Part shown: piece after piece, positions 1 through 5,035 of the stretch
Position numbering within the stretch: the first letter of the stretch is position 1
How the letters are laid out: every line of letters starts with the position of its first letter
NCBI GenBank assembly: GCA_902795095.1
Contig: CADBKB010000090.1
Location: 3,493-9,467 of the forward strand
DNA length: 5,975 bases
Origin: Oscillospiraceae bacterium
GTDB lineage: Bacteria > Bacillota_A > Clostridia > Oscillospirales > Oscillospiraceae
Reading direction: 5' to 3'
Notes under the pieces: generated by a model
Databases searched by the model: none
Told to the model about the DNA's origin: nothing
What the model saw: the letters and a program-made list of their open reading frames with translations, nothing else
Made by a program: the position numbers and the translations under genes

Positions 1-1
1 G

Positions 2-241
2 AATACCTATATCCGCGTGAATGTGATCAACGTCCCGGCGCCGCGGCCGCGGGTGGGGAGCCACGGCTCGTCCCATTCCTCCCGATCCTCTGGTTCGTCG
101 CATTCGTCATCCTGCTTCCACAGCTCCTGCGCCTGCGCCTGTGCCTGCGCCTGTGCAGGCGGCGGCCGGGCCGGCTGCAGCACCAAGGACTTCTACAATA
201 CCGACCTCAAGCTCCGGCAGCTGGAACTCAAAAAGAAGTAA
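2..241 (+). CDS. C-terminal part of an unrecognised protein with a Ser/His/Cys-rich tail (5' end outside window)
   Basis: The frame is open from base 2 to the TAA at 239-241, so the visible 79 residues are most likely the end of a longer protein. A GTG at 17 could be a start, but it has no convincing ribosome site and the frame continues upstream of it. The visible part begins with a short hydrophobic/Pro-rich stretch, then a Ser/His-rich segment (SHGSSHSS, SSGSSHSS), then five Cys-Ala pairs, a Gly-rich GGGRAGC turn, and a lysine-rich polar end (LRQLELKKK). I cannot assign a family. The Cys and His content could bind metal or be a flexible low-complexity tail. The gene ends 6 bases before a strong hairpin and converges with the DNA alkylation repair gene. 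Being a true coding end is supported by the stop just before the terminator; function is unknown. Confidence 0.6.
   Translation, partial: NTYIRVNVINVPAPRPRVGSHGSSHSSRSSGSSHSSSCFHSSCACACACACAGGGRAGCSTKDFYNTDLKLRQLELKKK
128..157 (+). repeat. Hexanucleotide tandem repeat encoding (Cys-Ala)x5
   Basis: Five in-frame copies of a six-base unit, TGCGCC or TGTGCC with a final TGTGCA, encode alternating Cys and Ala. The copies differ only at third codon positions, which suggests the peptide repeat is maintained rather than being a very recent slippage product. Confidence 0.8.
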
Positions 242-247
242 CATGAT

Positions 248-289
248 ATTAAAAATACCTCTCCGAATCACCGGAGAGGTATTTTTAAT
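248..289. terminator. Bidirectional hairpin terminator between convergent genes
   Basis: An 18-bp perfect inverted repeat (248-265 with 272-289) encloses a 6-base loop. The core is GC-rich (CCTCTCCG/CGGAGAGG) and the base of the stem is a run of A on one side and T on the other, giving a U-rich tract for transcripts from either strand. It serves the plus-strand gene ending at 241 and the minus-strand gene ending at 268. The minus-strand stop codon (268-270) lies in the loop and the last six sense codons lie in the stem. Confidence 0.9.
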
Positions 290-951
290 GATTTGAGGTA
301 TTCCTTCTGTTCCGGAGAGACCCGGTAGCTCTCCCGGGCCTTCTGGATGGTCTTGTTATGTACCCAGGGATCCAGGCGGCGCTGCTCAAGATAGGGCAGG
401 GCAGCGTCATACTGCTTGGCCAGGGCTGTGGCGAAGAACCAGGCGACCATCATGTTTACATAATATTCCTCTGAGTGGATCGAGGCGGCCAGATCGAGAT
501 ATTCCGGCCGGAACCGTTCATCCAGAAAATGATTCATGAGGCAGCGCAGGCCGAAGCGGACGGAGTAGGTCCGCCCCGACGCGATCCAGCGACGGAGATC
601 CGATTCAAGCAGATCCGGATGCCGGGCGAAGCAGGCAGGACTCATGCTGTCGCAGGTGGCCCAGTTGTCCACAAAGGGCAGGAAACGGTCGATGGCGGCC
701 ACGCAGGCGGCATAGTCGCGGATCCGGCATAGCAGGAAGCCGTGGAGATTGTTTTCCTCGTAATATGTATGGGGAAGCTCCGCCAGAAACGCTGCGGCCT
801 CCGGCGTGTCGCGGAGCTCCTTCGCCAGCGCCCGCAGCGCCGGGGTGCGGACGCCGAGGACGGTTTCGGCCGGAACGGTGGGAATGAGGGGGCGCAGAAA
901 GTCCCGGTAGGGGAGGTCCCGCAGGGCAAACAGCCGCTCGCGGACGGTCAT
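268..951 (-). CDS. DNA alkylation repair protein, AlkD-like HEAT-repeat glycosylase
   Basis: Encodes 227 residues, typical for the COG4912/AlkD family of DNA glycosylases, which are built from helical HEAT-like repeats and excise positively charged alkylated bases from DNA in the cytoplasm. Visible family features are the EENNLHGFLL segment (66-75), the DNWATCD segment (95-101) where W97 and D101 match the W-x3-D catalytic pair of characterised AlkD, the Arg-rich helix RTYSVRFGLRCLM (127-139) for the catalytic arginine, VAWFFA (169-174), and a WVHNKTIQKARESYR helix near the end. Longer in-frame starts exist, but the ATG at 951 is preferred because it overlaps the upstream regulator's stop as ATGA and the family homology begins there. 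No good ribosome site precedes it, so translational coupling to the regulator is likely. It is the second gene of a two-gene operon. The family call is strong; the exact substrate is not shown by sequence. Confidence 0.93.
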   Translation of the reverse strand: MTVRERLFALRDLPYRDFLRPLIPTVPAETVLGVRTPALRALAKELRDTPEAAAFLAELPHTYYEENNLHGFLLCRIRDYAACVAAIDRFLPFVDNWATCDSMSPACFARHPDLLESDLRRWIASGRTYSVRFGLRCLMNHFLDERFRPEYLDLAASIHSEEYYVNMMVAWFFATALAKQYDAALPYLEQRRLDPWVHNKTIQKARESYRVSPEQKEYLKSLKIPLR

Positions 952-1586
952 GGCGCGGCACTCACACGGTTCGGGATGCGATCCGGGTCCATCAGCATCT
1001 GCCGCATCGCCGCCGGGTTGAACTGATCGTCCAGCATCTGGAAGCGGATGACCAGGGCGATGCACACCTCGCTGAGGGAGCGGGCCAGCAGGGCCTGGCT
1101 GAATTTGGCGTCGCCGTTCAGGGCGAAGGCGGCGATCCCGTTGGAATAAACGATCATCCGGTCCAGGAGCGCTTCTGCCCGGGCGGGGCTCAGGCCGAAC
1201 TCGTGCATGGCGCTGTCGATGATCCGCGCGGTCAGCTTGCCAAAGCTGGCCTTCACCGCGTCGGGCCCGGCGACCCGGGAGAACAGCAGGGAATAGAGGT
1301 GGGGCTGCTCCAGAGCAAAGCGCACCCAGCGCATACCGAACTCCTTGAAAGCGGGTTCATAGTCGAAGGCTCCGGACAGGTCCTCCAGGCAGCGGCGCAT
1401 GGCAAGGGCGCGCACCTCTTCCTTGAGCTCGTCCATGCCGGAGAACACGGTAAAAATCGGTCGGGCGGTGGAGCCCATGGCTTTGCCCACCTCCCGCGCC
1501 ATCACCGCGTCGATGCCCCGTGCGGCGGCCATGTCATAGGCTGCCAGAACGATCTCTTCTCTTGTGAATTTCGGCTTCGGAGGCAT
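948..1586 (-). CDS. TetR/AcrR-family transcriptional regulator
   Basis: Encodes 212 residues, normal for a one-domain-plus-ligand-domain TetR repressor. The N-terminal three-helix DNA-binding domain spans about residues 8-55: FTREEIVLAAYDMAAARG for helix 1, then the helix-turn-helix with REVGKAMGSTARPIFTVF, followed by the usual M-x-E-L after helix 3. The remaining helical C-terminal domain would bind a ligand and dimerise; no ligand can be read from it. The ATG at 1586 is supported by an AAGGA site 7 bases upstream and a perfect-consensus promoter with a palindrome beyond it. Its stop overlaps the start of the alkylation repair gene by four bases. It is divergent from the TVP38-type membrane gene, so it probably represses its own operon and perhaps that neighbour (inference). 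Confidence 0.93.
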   Translation of the reverse strand: MPPKPKFTREEIVLAAYDMAAARGIDAVMAREVGKAMGSTARPIFTVFSGMDELKEEVRALAMRRCLEDLSGAFDYEPAFKEFGMRWVRFALEQPHLYSLLFSRVAGPDAVKASFGKLTARIIDSAMHEFGLSPARAEALLDRMIVYSNGIAAFALNGDAKFSQALLARSLSEVCIALVIRFQMLDDQFNPAAMRQMLMDPDRIPNRVSAAP

Positions 1587-1601
1587 AGAGATCCTTCTTT
1601 C

Positions 1602-1617
1602 TAAAACGTTTGTTTTA
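1602..1617. promoter_or_regulatory. Palindrome, probable operator of the TetR regulator
   Basis: TAAAAC (1602-1607) and GTTTTA (1612-1617) are perfect inverted half-sites around a 4-base GTTT spacer; the nested AAACGTTT is itself a palindrome. It adjoins the -10 box and covers the predicted start site of the minus-strand promoter, an ideal place for autorepression. Assignment to the adjacent TetR protein is inference from position and symmetry. Confidence 0.6.
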
Positions 1618-1645
1618 TTATACTGCGCTCATACATGGGTGTCAA
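1617..1645 (-). promoter_or_regulatory. Perfect-consensus sigma-70/SigA promoter of the TetR-alkylation repair operon
   Basis: On the minus strand a TTGACA box (1645-1640) and a TATAAT box (1622-1617) are separated by exactly 17 bases. Transcription would start near 1610 and give a leader of about 24 bases carrying the AAGGA ribosome site of the regulator. Such a perfect promoter is normally very strong and makes repression at the adjacent palindrome plausible. Confidence 0.9.
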
Positions 1646-1655
1646 GCAAAAGGGG

Positions 1656-1683
1656 TGGACTATTTGCCGTTGTGTGGTATAAT
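1656..1683 (+). promoter_or_regulatory. Extended -10 promoter for the TVP38-type membrane gene
   Basis: TATAAT at 1678-1683 is preceded by TGG (1675-1677), matching the TGn extended -10 element. A weak -35 candidate TGGACT (1656-1661) lies 16 bases upstream. Predicted start is near 1690, leaving a leader of about 30 bases. The -10 box lies outside the region occupied by the opposing promoter, but the -35 boxes of the two promoters are only about 10 bases apart, so polymerases could interfere. Confidence 0.75.
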
Positions 1684-1719
1684 GAGACGAAACCACAAGA
1701 ACAGTCGAAGGGGAAGGCC

Positions 1720-2427
1720 ATGAGAGAATTGACCCAAAAACAGCAGAAGCGTCTGGGCGTCACCCTGCTTGTCATCGCCGTGCTTTTGCTTGTCTTGCTG
1801 AGCTGGGCGGTGGGGCGGCCGCTGGTGCGCTTTGCCTCCGAGCCGGAACGGTTCCGGGCATGGGTGGACACCAAGGGCGTGTGGGCCAGGATCGCCTATA
1901 TGGGCATGGTGATCATACAGGTGATGATCGCGCTGATCCCCGGGGAGCCTTTTGAGATCGCGGCGGGCTATGCCTTCGGCGCGTTGGAGGGCACTGTGCT
2001 GTGCGTCGCCGCCTCCGCCATCGGCAGCATGCTGGTGTTCGGCCTCGTGCGGCGTTTCGGCATTCGGCTGGTGGAGATCTTTTTCTCCAAAGAGAAGCTA
2101 CGCAGCCTGCGTTTTCTGCGCGCCTCGCCGAAGCGGGACTATCTGTATCTTCTGGTGTTTATGATCCCGGGCACGCCGAAGGATCTGCTGTGCTATTTCG
2201 CAGGCTTGACGGACATCCGCTTTCCGGTGTGGCTGATCATCTGCTCCCTGGGCAGGGTCCCTTCCATCATTACCTCCACCATCGGCGGCAGCGCCCTGTC
2301 AACGAAGAACTACTGGTTTGCCGTGGGGGTGTTCGCCGTCACTCTGGCGCTGAGCGGACTGGGCCTGCTGGCTTACAATGCCCTGCGCCGTCGGCACGGC
2401 GAAAAGAACGAGAAAGAAACAGCCTGA
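1720..2427 (+). CDS. TVP38/TMEM64-family (SNARE-associated, DedA-like) integral membrane protein
   Basis: Encodes 235 residues, the usual size of bacterial TVP38/TMEM64 proteins. The start at 1720 is chosen because AAGGGG (1708-1713) sits 6 bases upstream and the promoter -10 lies at 1678-1683; an upstream in-frame ATG at 1564 would begin inside the opposing regulator gene and before the promoter. Hydrophobic segments lie near residues 13-30, 57-75, 90-110, 141-162, 169-190 and 198-221. Two family signatures are visible: PGEPFEIAAGYAFG (74-87) and the paired PGTPKDLLCYFAGLT (150-164), which are the half-buried segments of this superfamily. The C-terminus is charged and probably cytoplasmic. 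Related proteins are linked to lipid movement or membrane homeostasis, but the substrate of this one cannot be told. It is monocistronic and divergent from the TetR gene. Confidence 0.92.
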   Translation: MRELTQKQQKRLGVTLLVIAVLLLVLLSWAVGRPLVRFASEPERFRAWVDTKGVWARIAYMGMVIIQVMIALIPGEPFEIAAGYAFGALEGTVLCVAASAIGSMLVFGLVRRFGIRLVEIFFSKEKLRSLRFLRASPKRDYLYLLVFMIPGTPKDLLCYFAGLTDIRFPVWLIICSLGRVPSIITSTIGGSALSTKNYWFAVGVFAVTLALSGLGLLAYNALRRRHGEKNEKETA

Positions 2428-2479
2428 CCGCCGGCGCGAGGCCCGTTTGCCGCGCCGCATATGTTCAGACGATGATACA

Positions 2480-2517
2480 GAGAAAGGAAATCCGGACGGT
2501 TTCCTTTCTCATTTTTT
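2480..2517 (+). terminator. Rho-independent terminator after the TVP38-type gene
   Basis: An 11-bp perfect stem (GAGAAAGGAAA at 2480-2490 with TTTCCTTTCTC at 2500-2510) with a 9-base loop is followed by A and six T residues (2511-2517). It lies 53 bases after the stop codon. The opposite strand lacks a comparable T run directly after the stem, so it acts chiefly on plus-strand transcripts. Confidence 0.88.
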
Positions 2518-2873
2518 ATCCCCGCGGTTTCCGGGCTTCCACTTGCCTGCGGCGGCCTCAGACGCATCGCACGCCTGTTTTTGCCTGCGGTTGCCGCCGC
2601 GTGGGGGGCGGTGCCATCCACAAACGCCATGCCCGTGGAAGGAAGGAACAGACCGTCGAGGGAGCCCGGATCCGAGGAGCAGGGGTAGGATTCCGTATCA
2701 GCGCCAAGATCCTCGGCGGTCCGGCGCAGTCGCTTGAGAAAGGTGGATTTTCCGCAGCCTGGCCCGCCCTTCAGAATGACGCATCTTTTCACGCGGCCGC
2801 CGGGGTGGAGCTGTTCAAAACGAGACACAAAGCCATCGGCGGTGTTTGCGCCGAGGAACCAGCAAGTGTTCAT
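2509..2873 (-). pseudogene. Remnant of a P-loop ATPase gene (PRK06851-like), 5' quarter only
   Basis: From an ATG at 2873, with an excellent GGAGG site 8 bases upstream, about 91 residues read as a normal ATPase N-terminus: MNTCWFLGANTADGFVSRFEQL, a Walker A GGPGCGKST (36-44), CSSDPGSLDG (65-74) and a FVDGTAPH motif (84-91). From memory, clostridial proteins of this type run to roughly 350 residues with two ATPase halves. Here recognisable sequence stops at codon 91 (about 2601); the same frame then runs on through low-quality Arg/Pro/Ala-rich sequence, across the neighbour's terminator and antisense into the TVP38-type gene. A different frame after 2600 ends at a TGA at 2511-2509, beside the terminator, and may be the old gene end after an internal deletion. 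The functional rest of the protein is missing, so I call it a pseudogene. The family is recalled, not searched. No convincing promoter was seen. Confidence 0.72.
2543..2590. repeat. Short direct repeat in the decayed ATPase region
   Basis: The 10-base word TTGCCTGCGG occurs at 2543-2552 and again at 2581-2590, 38 bases apart, within the anomalous stretch just beyond the last recognisable ATPase codon. Apart from it I see no other organised element between 2518 and 2600. It may be a trace of the slippage or deletion that broke the gene, or chance. Confidence 0.45.
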
Positions 2874-2903
2874 AGAATCCCTCCGTTTCATCAGTCCATC
2901 CTA

Positions 2904-2940
2904 TGCCCAGGCGCCGGCGGGAGTGCCGGCACATTGGGCA
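2904..2940. promoter_or_regulatory. Imperfect 37-base inverted repeat upstream of feoA
   Basis: TGCCCA (2904-2909) pairs with TGGGCA (2935-2940), and inside it GCCGGC (2913-2918) pairs with GCCGGC (2925-2930) around a 6-base loop, with a small internal mismatch between. Neither strand has a T run after it, so it is not a standard terminator. It lies between the decayed ATPase start and feoA and could be an operator, an RNA structure or a relic. It does not resemble the Fur or DtxR consensus sites I know. Confidence 0.4.
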
Positions 2941-2988
2941 GGATCCGGGGATACAATGGCGTAGTACCCTTTTTCGGGAGGAAACGTC

Positions 2989-3243
2989 ATGAATGAAGCT
3001 ACGATTACGGCGGATCGGCTGGGGCCGGGCAAAGGGGGCAGGATCATAGAGCTCCGGGGCGGCGGCCCAATGACCCGGCGGATGACGGAGCTGGGATTGT
3101 TCCCGGGAGCGACGATCCTGCGGCGGCATACCGCCCCGGGAGGATCGCCCATCGCCTTTGAGGTGGGCGGCGCTCTGCTGGCCCTGCGCAGCAAGGACGC
3201 GGCGCAGATCCTGGTGCGGGAGGACGCCCCATGGACACTGTGA
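2989..3243 (+). CDS. feoA: FeoA, ferrous iron transport accessory protein
   Basis: Encodes 84 residues, the normal size of FeoA, a small cytoplasmic SH3-like beta-barrel protein that supports the FeoB ferrous-iron transporter. The typical core is visible: a basic RxTELGLFPGATI-type segment (RRMTELGLFPGATI, 30-43), then GSPIAFEVGGALLALRSKDAAQILV, which corresponds to the conserved P-I-x-F-x-v-x-G-x-x-l-x-L-R strand pattern. The ATG at 2989 is set by GGGAGG (2976-2981) 7 bases upstream. A possible TACAAT -10 box at 2952-2957 lacks a matching -35, so the promoter is uncertain. The gene overlaps feoB by 13 bases. Confidence 0.95.
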   Translation: MNEATITADRLGPGKGGRIIELRGGGPMTRRMTELGLFPGATILRRHTAPGGSPIAFEVGGALLALRSKDAAQILVREDAPWTL

Positions 3244-4997
3244 ATATCGTCCTGGCGGGCAACCCCAACGTGGGAAAAAGCACCCTGTTCAACGCCCTCA
3301 CAGGCCTGAAACAGCATACCGGCAACTGGCCGGGAAAGACCGTGCAGAGGGCTGAGGGAAGCTACGCGTATAAGGGAAGACGTTATCATTTGACGGATCT
3401 GCCGGGCCTTTATTCCCTGCACGCCAGGTCCCCCGAGGAGGTGGTGGCGGCGCAGGTCCTGCGGGGTCCGGATGTGGATTGTGCCGTGGCGGTGTGCGAC
3501 GCCACCTGCCTCGGAAGAAGCCTCGGTCTGGCGCTGCAGGTGATGGCGCTGTCTGCCCGGACGGTGATCGCGCTGAATTTGAGCGATGAGGCGCGCAGCC
3601 GGGGCATCTCCACCGACGCCGCCGCCCTGGAATCTATCCTGCGGGTGCCGGTGGTGGAGGTTTCCGGGGCGCGCGGCCAGGGCCTGGATGCGCTGCGTGA
3701 GACCCTGCGCCGGGTGTGCGATGGATTTCAGCGCGCCGCGCCGGATTTGCCCGTCTGGGATGATGCCGCCGGTCCCGTCAGAACCGGCGCAGCGCTTGCG
3801 CGGCGGGTGCAAAAGCGCACCGGACAGGAGCAGCGGTGGCGCGCGGGCCTCGACCGACTGTTGATGAGCCGGTCCGGCGGCTATCCCGCGGCGCTTTTGC
3901 TGCTGCTGGCGGTGCTCTGGCTGACGGTGAAAGGCGCTAACGCTCCGGGGGCTATACTGGAGTGGTTGTTCGCCCGGGGCGATTCGCTGCTGTCGGCTCT
4001 GCTGAGGTCGCTGCCGGCATGGCTCCGCAGCCTGCTGATCGACGGGATCTACGGCACGGCAGCCCGGGTCATCACGGTAATGCTGCCGCCGATGGCGATC
4101 TTCTTCCCGCTGTTTACCCTGCTGGAGGACTTCGGACTGCTGCCGCGGCTGGCGTTCCTGGTGGATCGGCCCCTGGAGCTCTGCGGCGCCTGCGGCAAGC
4201 AGGCGCTGACTGGCTGCATGAGTCTGGGGTGCAACGCCGTGGGCGTCACCGGCTGCCGTATCATCGACACGCCCAGGGAACGGCTGCTGGCGATCCTCAC
4301 CGCATCGATGCTGCCCTGCAACGGCCGGTTTCCGACCCTGATCCTGCTGGGAACGGCGGTGCTCCGCGGCGCAGGGGCGGCGGTGTTCCCGGCCCTGGCG
4401 CTGATGCTCAGCGCGACGATGGTCCTGCTTGTCTGCGCGCTCCTGAGCAGGACCGTGCTGCGGGGGAAAGCTTCGGGATTTGTGCTGGAACTGCCGCCCT
4501 ATCGGGTGCCCAGGGTGGGCCAGGTGCTGGTGCGCTCCTTTCTGGACCGAACAGCGCGGATCCTCGGCAGGGCGCTGGCCGTCGCCGCCCCCGCCGGGGC
4601 GTTCCTGTGGCTGCTGGAACGCACGGAGCTGTGGGGCGTCAATGTACCGGACTGCCTGGCCCGACTGCTGGATCCGGCGGGCAGGGCCATGGGCATGTCC
4701 GGGCCGATCCTGCTGGCCTTTCTTCTGTCCTTTCCGGCCAATGAGCTGCTGCTGCCCATCCTCCTGTCCCTGCTGGCGCTCCCTGCGGATGCGGCGCTTT
4801 TCGCCGGCGGTATGGGTACGGTCCAGGCCCTGTGCACAGCCCTGTTCTGCCTGTTCCATTGGCCCTGCGGCCCGACGGTGCTGACGGTGTACCGGGAAAC
4901 CGGCAGCCTTCGCTGGACTGCCATGAGCATCCTTGTGCCAACAGCGGTGGGGATCTTTCTGTGCCTGCTGGTGCATGGAATTTCGGCGGTGCTGTAA
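3231..4997 (+). CDS. feoB: FeoB, ferrous iron transport GTPase/permease (short form)
   Basis: Encodes 588 residues; imports Fe2+ across the cytoplasmic membrane. The N-terminal G-protein domain has GNPNVGKS (G1, 10-17), HTGNWPGKTV with Thr37 (G2), DLPG (G3, 56-59), NLSD (G4, 116-119) and SGARG (G5, 145-149). A helical linker domain follows to about residue 215, then membrane helices from about 219. The two Gate-like regions are seen: SLGCNAVGVTGCRIIDTPRERL (331-352) with LPCNGRFPTL (361-370), and LSFPANELLLPILL (499-512). Cysteines at 318, 321, 329, 334, 342 and 363 form a Cys-rich core, which I recall from other clostridial short FeoBs. It is shorter than the roughly 770-residue enterobacterial form and no C-terminal FeoC-like domain is present. 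The start has GGGAGG (3218-3223) 7 bases upstream and overlaps feoA by 13 bases, so the two are co-translated. No FeoC gene follows; the transcript ends at the hairpin starting at 5001. Confidence 0.96.
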   Translation: MDTVNIVLAGNPNVGKSTLFNALTGLKQHTGNWPGKTVQRAEGSYAYKGRRYHLTDLPGLYSLHARSPEEVVAAQVLRGPDVDCAVAVCDATCLGRSLGLALQVMALSARTVIALNLSDEARSRGISTDAAALESILRVPVVEVSGARGQGLDALRETLRRVCDGFQRAAPDLPVWDDAAGPVRTGAALARRVQKRTGQEQRWRAGLDRLLMSRSGGYPAALLLLLAVLWLTVKGANAPGAILEWLFARGDSLLSALLRSLPAWLRSLLIDGIYGTAARVITVMLPPMAIFFPLFTLLEDFGLLPRLAFLVDRPLELCGACGKQALTGCMSLGCNAVGVTGCRIIDTPRERLLAILTASMLPCNGRFPTLILLGTAVLRGAGAAVFPALALMLSATMVLLVCALLSRTVLRGKASGFVLELPPYRVPRVGQVLVRSFLDRTARILGRALAVAAPAGAFLWLLERTELWGVNVPDCLARLLDPAGRAMGMSGPILLAFLLSFPANELLLPILLSLLALPADAALFAGGMGTVQALCTALFCLFHWPCGPTVLTVYRETGSLRWTAMSILVPTAVGIFLCLLVHGISAVL

Positions 4998-5035
4998 AAA
5001 ACCCGCGGGAAGCTGCGCTTCCTGCGGGTGATTTT
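4996..5035. terminator. Shared terminator of convergent feoAB and FtsW/RodA-family gene
   Basis: A 12-bp stem (5001-5012 with 5018-5029; one G-T pair on the plus strand, a C/A mismatch on the minus strand) closes a CTGCG loop. A run of six A at 4996-5001 gives a strong U tract to minus-strand transcripts, while plus-strand transcripts get only four T (5032-5035). It therefore looks best suited to the minus-strand gene, whose stop is 5 bases before the stem, and weaker for feoB, whose stop overlaps the A run. Confidence 0.85.

Noticed and set aside
952..1065. A 38-residue N-terminal extension of the DNA alkylation repair protein
   Set aside because: It lies wholly within the TetR coding sequence and looks like its out-of-frame shadow; the ATG overlapping the TetR stop is the natural start.
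1564..1719. A 52-codon N-terminal extension of the TVP38-type protein
   Set aside because: It would start inside the divergent regulator gene and upstream of the promoter; the ATG at 1720 has its own ribosome site and begins a typical family N-terminus.
2543..2600. Possible CRISPR or insertion-sequence trace around the repeated TTGCCTGCGG
   Set aside because: There are only two short copies, with no regular array, terminal inverted repeats, target duplication or transposase.
2952..2957. TACAAT as the -10 box of a feoA promoter
   Set aside because: No acceptable -35 box lies 16-18 bases upstream and there is no TGn extension, so it is too weak to annotate as a promoter.
2001..2996. A 331-codon plus-strand open frame spanning the end of the TVP38-type gene, the decayed ATPase region and the feoA leader
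   Set aside because: It overlaps the TVP38-type gene out of frame, passes through its terminator, has Arg/Ala/Gly-rich composition and no ribosome site or family match.
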